DNA from: Rhizobium sp. 007
GTDB taxonomy: Bacteria > Pseudomonadota > Alphaproteobacteria > Rhizobiales > Rhizobiaceae
Direction of reading: 5' to 3'
Length of the DNA stretch: 64,000 bases
Assembly (NCBI RefSeq): GCF_015353075.1
Contig: NZ_CP064190.1
Coordinates: forward strand, 61,047 to 125,046
The notes below the pieces were generated by a model that did not search any database, had not been told where the DNA came from, and saw nothing but the letters and a program-made list of their open reading frames with translations. Position 1 is the first letter of the stretch; each line of letters starts with the position of its first letter. The position numbers and the translations under genes were made by a program. Positions 1 to 8,368 of the stretch are shown here, in pieces.

Positions 1-1153
1 GACCGGCTTTGAGACGGTCGAGCGGAATCCCATAGGAGAGACGTAGGCCCAGTGGATCGCCGAAGGCCGTGCCCGACACCCCGGCGACACCTGCTCTCGA
101 GAGAAGGGTGTGGACGACGTCATCGGCGTTTCGGGTCGCGCCATTCAAAATTGTTGGGCGCAGCAGGTCCGAAAGGTCGAGGTAGAAGTAGAATCCGCCT
201 TGGGCCCGTGGCACCGGCACGCGCTCGAGAGACGAGAGAATTTTCAGGCCCTGCTGCCTCGCGCTTGCCAGCTGCGCGCGCAGCTGGTTCTCGTAACTGC
301 CGTCACCCCGCTCGAGGTGGGCGAGCACCGTGTGCTGCGCGATCACATTCGGGTTTGATGTGGTGTGGGACTGCAGCGCCTTGACAGTGCTGATGAAGTC
401 CCTTGGGCCGGCAAGGTAGCCGATCCGCCACCCGGTGAGCGCCAGGGTCTTGGAGAACACGTTGATGATCAACGTCCGCGAGCGGACCTCGGGCGCCACA
501 GTAACAATGGAATGATGGATGTGGGTCGAATGCGTGAACGCCCCGTAGCATTCGTCGAAGATCACCCAGAAGTCGTGTTCGATCGCGAGCGCGGCGATGC
601 CGGCCAGGGTTGCGCGGTCGTAGACCACCCCCGTGGGATTGCCTGGCGTGTTGACGATGATTGCGCGGGTCTTGCCTGTAATGGCACTCTTGAGGTCTTC
701 CAGCCGCGGCACGAACCCGTTTCCTCGGGTATCGACGAAGACGGGCTTCGCGCCGGCGATCAGCACCTGGGCTGGGAAGGTCGTCCAGTAGGGAGCTGGA
801 ACGATGACCTCGTCGCCCGGGTTCAGCAGAACCATCGCGGTGTTGAACAGGGCCTGCTTGGCGCCGGTCGTCACGGCGATCTCGTCGGCCGTCCAGATCT
901 GGCTGGTTTCCACCGAAACCTTGCGCGCCAAAGCGTCCCGCAATTCCGCCATCCCGACGGTGTCGGTATAGCGGTTGACGCCCTTGTTGATGGCATCGAT
1001 GGCGCCGTCGCGGATAGTCGGGGCAAGGTCGCTCCAGATCTCGCCGGCGGTAAGATCGATGATCTCCTTTCCGGCATCGGCCGCCGCTTTTGCTGCAGCG
1101 CGGGCGGCGGCAGTGCCCGATGATCCAAACAAGGTTGTCCGTTGCGCCAGCAT
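1..1153 (-). CDS. PLP-dependent aminotransferase, class I (copy 1), runs off the window edge
   Basis: Fold-type I aminotransferase read on the minus strand, open to the window edge so the C-terminus is missing. The start at 1153 has a GGAGG site a few bases upstream and matches the N-terminus of the paralogue at 4146-5369. Family hallmarks are visible: a TGAKQALF segment, PAPYWTTFPAQ, VNTPGNPTGVVYD, and the PLP lysine in VFSKTLALTGWRIGY. In this neighbourhood it probably transaminates a phosphonate intermediate such as phosphonopyruvate; that substrate is inferred from the adjacent pepM sequence, not from residues. No stop or frameshift occurs in the visible part. The frame stays open upstream into a PEP mutase remnant, so a longer fusion protein starting at 1378 is possible. 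Confidence 0.85.
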   Translation of the reverse strand, partial: MLAQRTTLFGSSGTAAARAAAKAAADAGKEIIDLTAGEIWSDLAPTIRDGAIDAINKGVNRYTDTVGMAELRDALARKVSVETSQIWTADEIAVTTGAKQALFNTAMVLLNPGDEVIVPAPYWTTFPAQVLIAGAKPVFVDTRGNGFVPRLEDLKSAITGKTRAIIVNTPGNPTGVVYDRATLAGIAALAIEHDFWVIFDECYGAFTHSTHIHHSIVTVAPEVRSRTLIINVFSKTLALTGWRIGYLAGPRDFISTVKALQSHTTSNPNVIAQHTVLAHLERGDGSYENQLRAQLASARQQGLKILSSLERVPVPRAQGGFYFYLDLSDLLRPTILNGATRNADDVVHTLLSRAGVAGVSGTAFGDPLGLRLSYGIPLDRLKAG

Positions 1154-1378
1154 CTGCGCGTCCCTCCAGCAGCATTTTCTATGATTTCGTCGGCAGGCGT
1201 CGGTGTCAGGCGGAGCCGACCAGAGGCCCTTGAACCCGGCCCGCTCGGCGAGAGCGTCGTGAGCCTCCATGAGAAATGCGACCTCGTTGGAGAGCACCAG
1301 GTTCCGCAGAATCGCCGCGGGTGCCTTTTCATAATGGCCGTTCTTTGTATTCGGAGCCGTCGATGCAAGTCGTGTCAT
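1154..1378 (-). pseudogene. 5' remnant of a PEP mutase gene, in frame with the aminotransferase
   Basis: About 75 codons from an ATG at 1378 read like the N-terminus of the intact PEP mutase at 5426-6424: it has SNEVAFLMEAHDAL and AGFKGLW where the intact gene has SNELAFLMEAHDGL and AGFAGLW. After that the similarity stops and the frame runs without a stop into the aminotransferase ATG at 1153. The barrel, the EDK(X)5NS signature and all catalytic residues are gone, so it cannot be a mutase. The simplest reading is an internal deletion that joined the first codons of pepM to the intergenic region before the aminotransferase. A site resembling AAGGTGATGA precedes the ATG, so an N-terminally extended aminotransferase could be made. 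Confidence 0.75.
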
Positions 1379-1410
1379 TGTCATCACCTTCATAAAGCTG
1401 ACGTTCAATG

Positions 1411-1560
1411 ACTTTGGTAAAGTAATCAAGTGGTATAAATAATATATTATCCTCTATATTATTCATGGAATCCTATATTCCAGAATATATCGCACGGAGC
1501 CAAGCGGTTACTCAATATAGGAGAGAATATAGAGGATCCTATATCCTAAAATATATCCTA
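1411..1560. promoter_or_regulatory. AT-rich repeat region upstream of the copy 1 operon
   Basis: This gene-free stretch is very AT-rich against GC-rich surroundings and is packed with overlapping near-palindromic pieces (TATATTAT, GAATATA, GGATCCTATATCC, AAAATATATCC). It sits directly upstream of the minus-strand pepM remnant, where the promoter should be. The intact pepM operon has a shorter AT-rich segment at the same place (6460-6600), and both contain CAAGTGG. I read it as a promoter or operator region, possibly bound by a nucleoid protein. No specific regulator can be named. From 1561 to 1683 I see nothing recognisable. Confidence 0.4.
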
Positions 1561-1683
1561 CATGCCTCCGAAACCCTGCTATGAGGCGGCCGAGAATCGC
1601 TGGAAATCCCCTCATCAGCGATGTGCACCCAACAGCAGAGGACGCGGGAAGGCGGCGGACGATAAGAATGGATGTGCGGAGAG

Positions 1684-2490
1684 GGCGTTGTCACGTTGTT
1701 TGAATGTGGCCACGTGAGGCCGACCCTGCGCTTTTCAGGCAGGCCGTGCACTCACGGCTTCCCACGCGGCCATTGCCTGGCGTCGATGGGTTCGAATTTG
1801 TGCTGCGGAGCGATTGGTCTGGGAAGGGACGAAGAGATTTCGGACGACGGAGAAGATCGACACGAAATGTTGCAATGAGCCAACCGACCGGAAACCCTGT
1901 CGCGTTCGCTCCCGTTTTCTCAACGGCAGGTGAGAATTCTCCGCCCGGTTGTTCAAGCCTTTATGCGAGCGGTGTTCCACGTTCGGCATGACCTGGCGTT
2001 TGGCCGCCCCGTAGGAGCGCAATTTGTCGGTGATCATACGCTTTGGCGGCATGCCCTGCTTCTTCAGAAGTCGCGTCAGCAGGCGCTTGGCCGCCTTGGT
2101 GTTACGGCGCGTCTGGACGATCTCGTCGAGCACATATCCGTCCTGATCAACCGCTCTCCACAACCAGCATTTCTGACCGTTGATGCGCACCACGACTTCA
2201 TCGAGGTGCCAGACATCGCCTTTCGTCGGCGCCTTGCGGCGTATGCGGCGCGCATAATCAAGGCCATGCTTTCGGCACCATCGGCGGATGGTCTCGTAGG
2301 AAACGACGATCCCGCGATCGAGCAGCATTTCCTCGACATCGCGCAGGCTCAGATTAAAGCGAAAGTAGAGCCAGACAGCACGGGCTACGATTTCGATCGG
2401 ATAGCGGTGGTTCTTGTAGGTCGGTGCACTCACGGTCATGGGTGCGCTGCTACCTCAATTTCCTTACCGCTCAATCAATGTGACAGTACC
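1684..2490 (-). mobile_element. IS6-family insertion sequence (about 807 bp)
   Basis: The element is bounded by imperfect 20-bp terminal inverted repeats, 1684-1703 (starting GGCGTTGTCACG) and 2471-2490 (reading GGTACTGTCACA from the outside), which agree at 15 of 20 positions. The length and the single DDE transposase are normal for IS6. Its right end lies exactly where the neighbouring transposase at 2491-3052 loses its C-terminus, and the missing part is not found on the other side. This points to replicative IS6 transposition with an adjacent deletion. I see no target duplication. Confidence 0.75.
1735..2439 (-). CDS. IS6-family DDE transposase
   Basis: A 234-residue transposase of normal IS6 length. 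It has an N-terminal helix-turn-helix-like region (ETIRRWCRKHG) followed by the RNase H-like core: the first catalytic Asp in WHLDEVVVRING, the second in MITDKLRSYG, and the Glu in NNRAENSHLP, followed by the typical basic C-terminal stretch. It looks intact and is centred inside the 1684-2490 element, so this copy may still be active. Closest relative in the window is the split transposase at 6900-11678. Confidence 0.92.
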   Translation of the reverse strand: MTVSAPTYKNHRYPIEIVARAVWLYFRFNLSLRDVEEMLLDRGIVVSYETIRRWCRKHGLDYARRIRRKAPTKGDVWHLDEVVVRINGQKCWLWRAVDQDGYVLDEIVQTRRNTKAAKRLLTRLLKKQGMPPKRMITDKLRSYGAAKRQVMPNVEHRSHKGLNNRAENSHLPLRKRERTRQGFRSVGSLQHFVSIFSVVRNLFVPSQTNRSAAQIRTHRRQAMAAWEAVSARPA

Positions 2491-3052
2491 GGCGGGTCAG
2501 CTTCTTGATAAACCGGTGGTCCTGCTCAATCGTGTTGTTGAGGTATTTGACCTGCCGGATCTCGATCAGCCAGAACCATCCATACAACAGCAGCAGCCAG
2601 TTGATGTTTTGCAATCCTGCCAGGTTCGCGCCGCTCTTGTCGATGACGACCTTTTCGGGCCAGCCATTGGTCTTAATCGTGCGGGCGAAGAAAGCGCTGG
2701 CCGCGGCCTCATCGCGGTGCTCAGACAGCATGAAATCAAGGGTTTTGCCGAATTTGTCGACAGCCCGATAGAAATAGGTCCACTTGCCTTTGACCTGGAT
2801 ATAGGTCTCGTCCATCCGCCAGGAGCTGCTGGTTGCGGATTTGCGCCGCTGGGCCTGGGAGGCAATCAGGGGCGAATATTTCACGACCCATCTGTTCAGC
2901 GTCGCGTGGTCAACGGTAACGCCGCGCTCGGCCATAATCTCTTCCAGATCACAATAGGAGACCGCATATCTCACGTAGAAAAATACCGCGTATAAAATCA
3001 CGTCTTTCGGGTAATGACTGCCTTTGAAATCGACCATGATCGGGAAACTCAA
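2471..3052 (-). pseudogene. IS6-family transposase, C-terminally truncated
   Basis: The N-terminal two thirds of a different IS6-family transposase: WRMDETYIQVKGKWTYFYRAVD carries the first Asp, VVIDKSGAN the second, and NNTIEQDHRFIKKLTR the Glu. It breaks off at KLTR; the last residues are encoded by the terminal repeat of the neighbouring element, whose end is at 2490. Its upstream end lies near the truncated CDP-alcohol phosphatidyltransferase at 3068-3332, so this element probably inserted into that gene. Inactive as it stands. Confidence 0.85.
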
Positions 3053-3067
3053 TCTGCCTGCTCATCT

Positions 3068-3332
3068 TCAACCCGGATCTACGCCTACCATACTGGTTGC
3101 AAACCCGGTGAAAAGTTTTGCGACAGAACCAATTATGTCGCCGAATCCGTCGATGCCGGTTCGGTGTGCGCCCAGCCACCACGCCGTCCAGATGATCCGC
3201 GAGAACGGCCCACAAAGCCACCGCTATCGCTATTTCGATCTGGCGATTCAAAGCGAGATACAGAGAAATCGATGAGCACAGCAAACCGGCCGTGGTTATG
3301 GCATTGGCAGGATCGATGAGGTAGCGAAGCAT
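3068..3332 (-). pseudogene. CDP-alcohol phosphatidyltransferase, truncated and frameshifted
   Basis: Starts 23 bases after the nucleotidyltransferase gene and reads as the N-terminus of the membrane CDP-alcohol phosphatidyltransferase family: a hydrophobic first helix (TTAGLLCSSISLYLALN) and the beginning of the catalytic motif DGxxA (DHLDGVVAGRT). A single-base shift near 3150 moves the rest, GIDGFGDIIGSVAKLF, into another frame; together these match the family motif in which DG, A and two later aspartates bind the metal and CDP. Soon after, the gene is cut beside IS6 sequence and stops at 3070. Family enzymes join a CDP-activated group to an alcohol or lipid at the membrane. As the fourth gene of a pepM operon it suggests transfer of a phosphonate headgroup, now lost. 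Confidence 0.6.
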
Positions 3333-3355
3333 GCTTTGTCTCCAGGCACAAACGG

Positions 3356-4132
3356 CTAACAGGCCATCTCACGTGTGATGAACATCGCCTCCGCGATGCG
3401 CAGATCAGCCTCGCAGTCGATCTCGTACCACCTGACATCATCGCATTTGGCAGCCGCGATCCGAAGACCCTCACGTTCGATAAGCTGCGACAGCAGCTCC
3501 TCGGTATAGGACGTCACGGCGCCACAGCCGATGAGATCGTTGAGATACGGAACGATGGTCTGCCGCAAATCTTCGCCGGCAAAACGGATGAGATTCATGG
3601 TCTTGAAAAGAGGCTGCGCTCCCTCGTTGAGATCCGACGCGGTTTGCTTCATCCTGACCTCGGAAATGTAGCCCTTGTCATTAAGAATGACCGCGGAACC
3701 TTCCATCGATCGCTCGAACGGCGCGACCGCAGCGACATTACCTGCATCGCATAGAGTCAGATTGCGGAGGGCGTCGAGTTCGAAAAACACATCGCCTTCC
3801 AGCAGGTAGGCATCGCCTGACAGCAAGGCATGGCGAGCCAACCAAAGCGAGTATGCGCTGCCGGTCTTGTCGAAGACCGTAGATTCGACATAGCTGATGT
3901 GGATGTTCCCAAACCAATTGCCGCAAGAATACTGGATGGCGTCCTTGCGGTAGCCGACAACGATGGTCACCTCCCCGACGCCAAGGGCTTCAAGGTTGTG
4001 CAAAGCGTTGTGAAGGATCGGGGTCCCGTTCACCTCGACCAAAGGCTTTGGCCGAAGATCGGTGAGCGGTCGAAGGCGAGAGCCCATGCCCGCAGCCAAT
4101 ATGACAGCTCTCGTTGGAGCATTCGTTGCCAT
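3356..4132 (-). CDS. sugar-phosphate/choline-type nucleotidyltransferase, probable CTP:phosphonate cytidylyltransferase
   Basis: A 258-residue single-domain nucleotidyltransferase with the signature AVILAAGMGSRLRPLT and downstream lysine in RPKPLVEVNG, then IVVGYRKDAI, a metal-binding Asp in LLEGDVFFE, and WYEIDCEADLRIAE near the C-terminus. The overall pattern resembles LicC-type and PntC-type cytidylyltransferases, which use CTP to activate phosphocholine or a phosphonate. It lies 13 bases after the aminotransferase and 23 before the CDP-alcohol phosphatidyltransferase remnant, so it most likely makes a CMP-phosphonate for that enzyme. The nucleotide and substrate choice is inferred from context. 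Confidence 0.8.
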   Translation of the reverse strand: MATNAPTRAVILAAGMGSRLRPLTDLRPKPLVEVNGTPILHNALHNLEALGVGEVTIVVGYRKDAIQYSCGNWFGNIHISYVESTVFDKTGSAYSLWLARHALLSGDAYLLEGDVFFELDALRNLTLCDAGNVAAVAPFERSMEGSAVILNDKGYISEVRMKQTASDLNEGAQPLFKTMNLIRFAGEDLRQTIVPYLNDLIGCGAVTSYTEELLSQLIEREGLRIAAAKCDDVRWYEIDCEADLRIAEAMFITREMAC

Positions 4133-4145
4133 AGCAGTTCCCCTC

Positions 4146-5369
4146 CTATTGTTGACACGGACGCGTCTTGCCGTCTTCCCAAGCGTTGAGAAACTTGACT
4201 AGCCGACCAAGGCCTGATTCCAGCTTGTCGGGCGGAACGCCGTAGGAAAGGCGAAGGCTGAACGGGTCGCCGAACGCGGTCCCGGAGACCGTCGCGACCC
4301 CCGCTTGTGCGATCAGTTCCCAAACCAGCATGTCCGCGTCGCGGTCGCCGATCACCAGCGTCCAGGGCTCCGGCGCCAGAATGCTTTTGAGGTCGAGATA
4401 GAAATAGAAGCCGCCCATTGCCGTCGGTGCCTGGATCCTGGACAGACCCGAAAGGACGCCAAGCCCGACCTGCCGCGCAGTTGAGAGCTGCGATCGAAGC
4501 AGTTGCTCATAGCTGCCGTCGCTGTTCTGGAGATGGTAAAGCACAGCGTGCTGGGCGATCACGTTAGGGTTTGATGTCGTGTGGGACTGGAGCGCGTTCA
4601 CGGCACTGATAACGTAATCCGGACCCGCGAGATATCCGATCCTCCAGCCGGTCAACGCAAGCGATTTGCTGAAAGCGTTGACGATCAGTGTCCGAGACCG
4701 CACCTCCGGGAGGACCGATACGATCGAATGATGGGCTACGTCGGTGTGGATGAACTCGCCGTAGCATTCATCGAAGATGATCCAAAGGTCATGGTGGATC
4801 GCAAGCTGCCCGATGCCACGTAGTATTTCGGCGTCGTAGACGGTGCCCGTAGGATTGTTCGGCGTGTTGATCACGATCGCACGGGTCTGTGCGGTGAGTG
4901 CAGTTTCGATGTCCTCGATGCGAAGTGCGTAACCATTGGACCGAGTGTCTACATGGACAGATATACCGCCGGCGATCCGCACCTGAGCGGGAAATGTCGT
5001 CCAATAGGGCGCCGGGATGATGACCTCGTCGCCAGGATTGAGCAGCACCATGGCAGCATTGAAGAGAGCCTGTTTGGCGCCGGTTGTAACCGCGATCTCG
5101 TTGGCTGCCCACAACTGACCGGTCTCTGTCGAAACCTTCCTAGCTAGCGCTTCGCGCAATTCCATTATGCCCACCGTATCTGTGTAGCGGTTCACTCCCT
5201 GCCGGATTGCTTCGATCGCGCCCTCCCGAATTGTTGGAGCGAGATCAGCCCAGATCTCGCCGGCGGTCAGGTCGATGATCTCCTTGCCGGCATCGGAGGC
5301 TGCCTTCGCCGCGGCGCGCGCTGCAGCGGTCCGGGATGATTTGAAGAGACTCGTCCTGTGCGCAAGCAT
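4146..5369 (-). CDS. PLP-dependent aminotransferase, class I (copy 2, intact)
   Basis: A 407-residue aminotransferase of normal length. Start chosen at 5369 because AGGAGG lies just upstream and the N-terminus then matches copy 1; the frame is open further upstream but overlaps pepM. It shows TTGAKQALFN, PAPYWTTFPAQ, NTPNNPTGTVYD, DECYGEF and the PLP-binding lysine in AFSKSLALTGWRIGY. It is the second gene of the pepM operon, 56 bases after pepM. With no phosphonopyruvate decarboxylase in the window, conversion of phosphonopyruvate to phosphonoalanine is the most economical role. An aspartate-aminotransferase-like activity on another keto acid cannot be excluded. Confidence 0.88.
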   Translation of the reverse strand: MLAHRTSLFKSSRTAAARAAAKAASDAGKEIIDLTAGEIWADLAPTIREGAIEAIRQGVNRYTDTVGIMELREALARKVSTETGQLWAANEIAVTTGAKQALFNAAMVLLNPGDEVIIPAPYWTTFPAQVRIAGGISVHVDTRSNGYALRIEDIETALTAQTRAIVINTPNNPTGTVYDAEILRGIGQLAIHHDLWIIFDECYGEFIHTDVAHHSIVSVLPEVRSRTLIVNAFSKSLALTGWRIGYLAGPDYVISAVNALQSHTTSNPNVIAQHAVLYHLQNSDGSYEQLLRSQLSTARQVGLGVLSGLSRIQAPTAMGGFYFYLDLKSILAPEPWTLVIGDRDADMLVWELIAQAGVATVSGTAFGDPFSLRLSYGVPPDKLESGLGRLVKFLNAWEDGKTRPCQQ

Positions 5370-5425
5370 GTGCGCCTCCTGGCGATCGCGTGTTAAAGTC
5401 CTCCGCCGGCATGCCAGCGGCACAA

Positions 5426-6424
5426 TTAGCCGTGCTTCGGTAGATATCGCTCTTCCGCCGCCGCGAGTTCCTCGTAACGCAGCAATCCGAATACTTCGTC
5501 GAGCGTCGCAACCTCCGGCTCGATGCCGGCGATGCTTTCCTCGGCGAAAATCCGGCTGCAAACCTCTCGCATGCCGGCCACGGCCGCGCGCATGGCGTGG
5601 TTGGCCCAGATGACGGTCGAGATGCCGGCCTCCCGATACGCCGAAACGGGTGTCCGGTAGTATTTCGTGGGCACGATCACAACCGGCATCTTGTTCTGCC
5701 ACTGATCTGCGAACGCAAGAACCTCCGCGGGCTCGCTTTTCCGCGAATGAATAAGTATGGCGTCCGCCCCAGCTGCGGCATAAGCCTCCGCGCGTGCCAG
5801 TGCCTCATCGAGGCCGTGGCCGGCAATCAGGGCCTCGATCCGAGCGACCAAAACGAGATCACCACCGGTAGTGTCCTTCACCGCCTTGAGGCGTCCGGAG
5901 AACTCGCCGATTTCGGCCAGCGGATGCCGGTCGCCGACAAAGGAGTTCATCTTCGGAAAACCCTTGTCCTCGAGGCACACGCCCGCCGCGCCGCGCTGCA
6001 GCAGCTTTGCCGCGAGCAACCGTGCATTGTTGAAGTTACCGAAACCACTGTCGCCATCGACAAGGATTGGCAGATCACTTGCATGTGCCATGCGGCTGAC
6101 GACCTCAACGACGTCGGTCCAACTCGCCTCGTTCGCATCGCGGTAGCCGAGGCTCGCCGAAATCGAGAGGCCGGACGCCCAAAGGCCGGCAAACCCGGCC
6201 TGGCGCGCTATGGCGGCCGAAAGGCCATCATGAGCTTCCATCAGAAAGGCGAGCTCGTTCGATTGGATCAAGGTGCGTAACGCTGCCGTGCGATCCTCGA
6301 CAGTGCCGATGCTCTTCGGCACGTAGGGCGTAGCCTTTGATCCCTCGACCGAACCGCACTCTCCAATTGCGCCTTCGATCTCTACTCCCTGTGGCATCAC
6401 TTCGGTTGTTGACGATTTCAGCAT
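5426..6424 (-). CDS. pepM: phosphoenolpyruvate mutase
   Basis: PEP mutase rearranges phosphoenolpyruvate to phosphonopyruvate and is the entry step of almost all known phosphonate biosynthesis. The 332-residue protein has the isocitrate lyase/PEP mutase barrel and the diagnostic EDK(X)5NS motif as LEDKGFPKMNSF near residues 152-163, which distinguishes mutases from the related hydrolases and lyases. It also has LMEAHDGLSAAIA and PILVDGDSGFG (metal-binding Asp). Start at 6424 has GGAGG eight bases upstream; a GTG two codons earlier is too close to that site. The N-terminus is about 40 residues longer than the barrel needs. First gene of the operon pepM, aminotransferase, nucleotidyltransferase, CDP-alcohol phosphatidyltransferase. 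Confidence 0.95.
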   Translation of the reverse strand: MLKSSTTEVMPQGVEIEGAIGECGSVEGSKATPYVPKSIGTVEDRTAALRTLIQSNELAFLMEAHDGLSAAIARQAGFAGLWASGLSISASLGYRDANEASWTDVVEVVSRMAHASDLPILVDGDSGFGNFNNARLLAAKLLQRGAAGVCLEDKGFPKMNSFVGDRHPLAEIGEFSGRLKAVKDTTGGDLVLVARIEALIAGHGLDEALARAEAYAAAGADAILIHSRKSEPAEVLAFADQWQNKMPVVIVPTKYYRTPVSAYREAGISTVIWANHAMRAAVAGMREVCSRIFAEESIAGIEPEVATLDEVFGLLRYEELAAAEERYLPKHG

Positions 6425-6852
6425 AGTCACGCCTCCTTCATAAGGAGACGTCTACTGAAAACACTATAGAAGCAAGTGGAGAACAAAATATAAGTTTGTA
6501 TATATTAGTGCCAGATTCGCTATGCGCCAATAACTCGTTGATTATAAACCGTTAAAACAAAACTACGAAAGTATATGTGCACGTATATTTTTATTTATAT
6601 TCCAGCTTGGCGGAGATGGGGTGGAAATCCCACCTCTGCTGTGGCAATGGCAGCCACGCTGCATGACGGGAGGAGTGATTGGAGCATCCTCGGAATAAAG
6701 AGGGCGCTTCTTCTGCCCTTTCGAAATCCCAGTTGACTGAGCCGGCTGGAGCGCCGAGGCGGCCGGCATTGCTCCACCACCTCCCCCTGAATTGGCGATC
6801 TCGCTCAGTTGCCGCTCAAAGGTCGCCGCATCTGCGGACGGAGCCGCGGGTG
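6425..6852. promoter_or_regulatory. upstream region of the pepM operon
   Basis: About 430 bases with no convincing gene. The part next to pepM (6460-6600) is AT-rich and probably holds the promoter; it shares CAAGTGG and A/T runs with the region upstream of copy 1. The rest up to 6852 is GC-rich and contains only short open frames without recognisable domains; it may be debris of an older element. The terminal repeat of the next IS6-family element starts at 6853. Confidence 0.4.
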
Positions 6853-6899
6853 GGTATTGCCAAGTTGTTTGACCTTTCTGCGTGGGCTATTCGAGCTGG

Positions 6900-7137
6900 A
6901 TGAATACCCCATATCAAATGCCGCGCCTGAAAGGCTTTCGCTTTGCCCGTGAAATCATTGCCTATGCGGTGTGGGCTGCGCTCAGCACCGCCGATGTGGA
7001 AGACCTGCTCGCCGAACGCGGTGTCATTGTCAGCCGGGAAGCAATCCGGCTTTGGGTCAATCGTTTCGGGCGGCATTTTGCAGATTGTGTTCGGCGAGAT
7101 CGGCCTGCGCCTCGCGACAAGTGGCACGTCGACGAGG
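6900..7137 (+). pseudogene. IS6-family transposase, 5' exon
   Basis: The first 79 codons of an IS6 transposase (FRFAREIIAYAVWAAL, LLAERGVIVSREAIRLWVNRFG) ending in DKWHVDE, the segment that carries the first catalytic Asp. ATG at 6900 chosen; a GTG 18 bases earlier is also in frame. The reading frame is broken at 7138, where a group II intron begins with GTGTGCC, and resumes about 4.07 kb later. Confidence 0.85.
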
Positions 7138-7674
7138 GTGTGCCGCGAGGTACCCACAGCAGTGTGGGAGCCGAGCTGCACGGAAGATGAGGGTATGGCC
7201 CCTCGAAACCGACCGTCAGGGGTAGGTTTCAAACCACTGCAAGCTGCGACGGTAAAGAGCCGTGGTGGTGAGCGTTGCAGAAAAGGCGGATCTCAATCCG
7301 TCAGGTGAGGTTTAGAGAGACGAGCGCAAGCGAACCGCTGATGACGTGTCGAAAAGTGCAAGATGATGTCGAAACCGGGAGGAATTCGTTAGCCCGGGAC
7401 GAGTCTGGGGGGCGACCTGATTTCTGCCCAGGCGGCATCCGGCATGAAGGCGGCGTGACTCTTAACCAGGCTTTCGTGTGGAACGTGGGAACCTGTCGCT
7501 CCGATGTTAAGGGAGAAACCCAAGCAGGCGGTCCCTGTGAGGGTGAGATTACCGAAGCGGGGCACAGGGACGGAGCAGCCCGTAGTAGCGTTGAAGGCCC
7601 TGTAATGGGGCTGGAGCGAAGGGGTTGCGTTGTTCAGCTCTTGAGTGAGGACAACCGGCGACGGGAGGATCCTC

Positions 7675-8257
7675 GTGGATAGAGCAAAGCCGTATGCGAT
7701 TCCGAAAAGGGAGGTGTGGGAAGCCTATAAGAGGGTTAGAGCCAACCAAGGAGCGGCTGGCATTGACGGCCAGACGATTGCGGACTTTGAGGCTGATCTT
7801 ACGAACAACCTGTACAAGCTCTGGAATCGGCTGACGTCGGGCAGCTACTTTCCGCCGCCGGTGCTGCGGGTCGATATACCCAAGAGCGATGGGAAGACGC
7901 GTCCGCTGGGCATACCCACAGTCGCCGATCGCATTGCGCAGATGGTGGTCAAACGCCATCTGGAACCGACGGTGGAGCCTAAATTCCATCCGGATTCCTA
8001 TGGGTATCGGCCCGGCAAATCGGCACTCGATGCGATCGGCGTGGCCCGGCAGCGATGCTGGCGTTACAACTGGGTTCTTGATCTCGATATCAAGGCTTTC
8101 TTCGATAGCATCGATCCGGACCTGCTGATGCGGGCTGTGCGCAAGCACACCGATTGCCCGTGGGCGCTTCTCTACATCGAGCGATGGCTAGAAGCGCCAG
8201 TGCAGATGCCGGACGGAAGTCTCGTCGCCAGAGAACGGGGAACGCCACAGGGCGGGG
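7675..8257 (+). pseudogene. group II intron reverse transcriptase/maturase, 5' part
   Basis: GTG start at 7675 follows a GGGAGG site. The protein begins RAKPYAIPKREVWEAYKRV, then ANQGAAGIDG, GKTRPLGIPTVADRIAQ and SYGYRPGKSALDAI, conserved RT blocks of group II intron proteins. It reaches the RT motif RGTPQGGVI, where the coding sequence is interrupted; reading into the inserted element gives a stop two codons later. The remainder resumes at 10481. Confidence 0.92.
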
Positions 8258-8368
8258 TGATCACTCCCTGAACGCAAAAGGTAACTTTACGTTCGAGCGG
8301 ACAATTCCACTCGATCGTTCTCGTTCTGTACTTGATCTGCGTCTCAAAAGGTAATATTCATATGACGC

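Noticed and set aside
303..1175. A 290-codon open frame on the minus strand rich in Arg and Gly
   Set aside because: It is a shadow of the aminotransferase, which is clearly encoded in another minus-strand frame with PLP-enzyme motifs.
1411..1560. AT-rich repeats as a replication origin
   Set aside because: No initiator gene is adjacent, and the place is the expected promoter of the copy 1 operon. The rep genes are about 53-60 kb away.
6679..6903. Open frame before the nested IS6 element
   Set aside because: No recognisable domain or ribosome site, and it runs across the IS6 terminal repeat.
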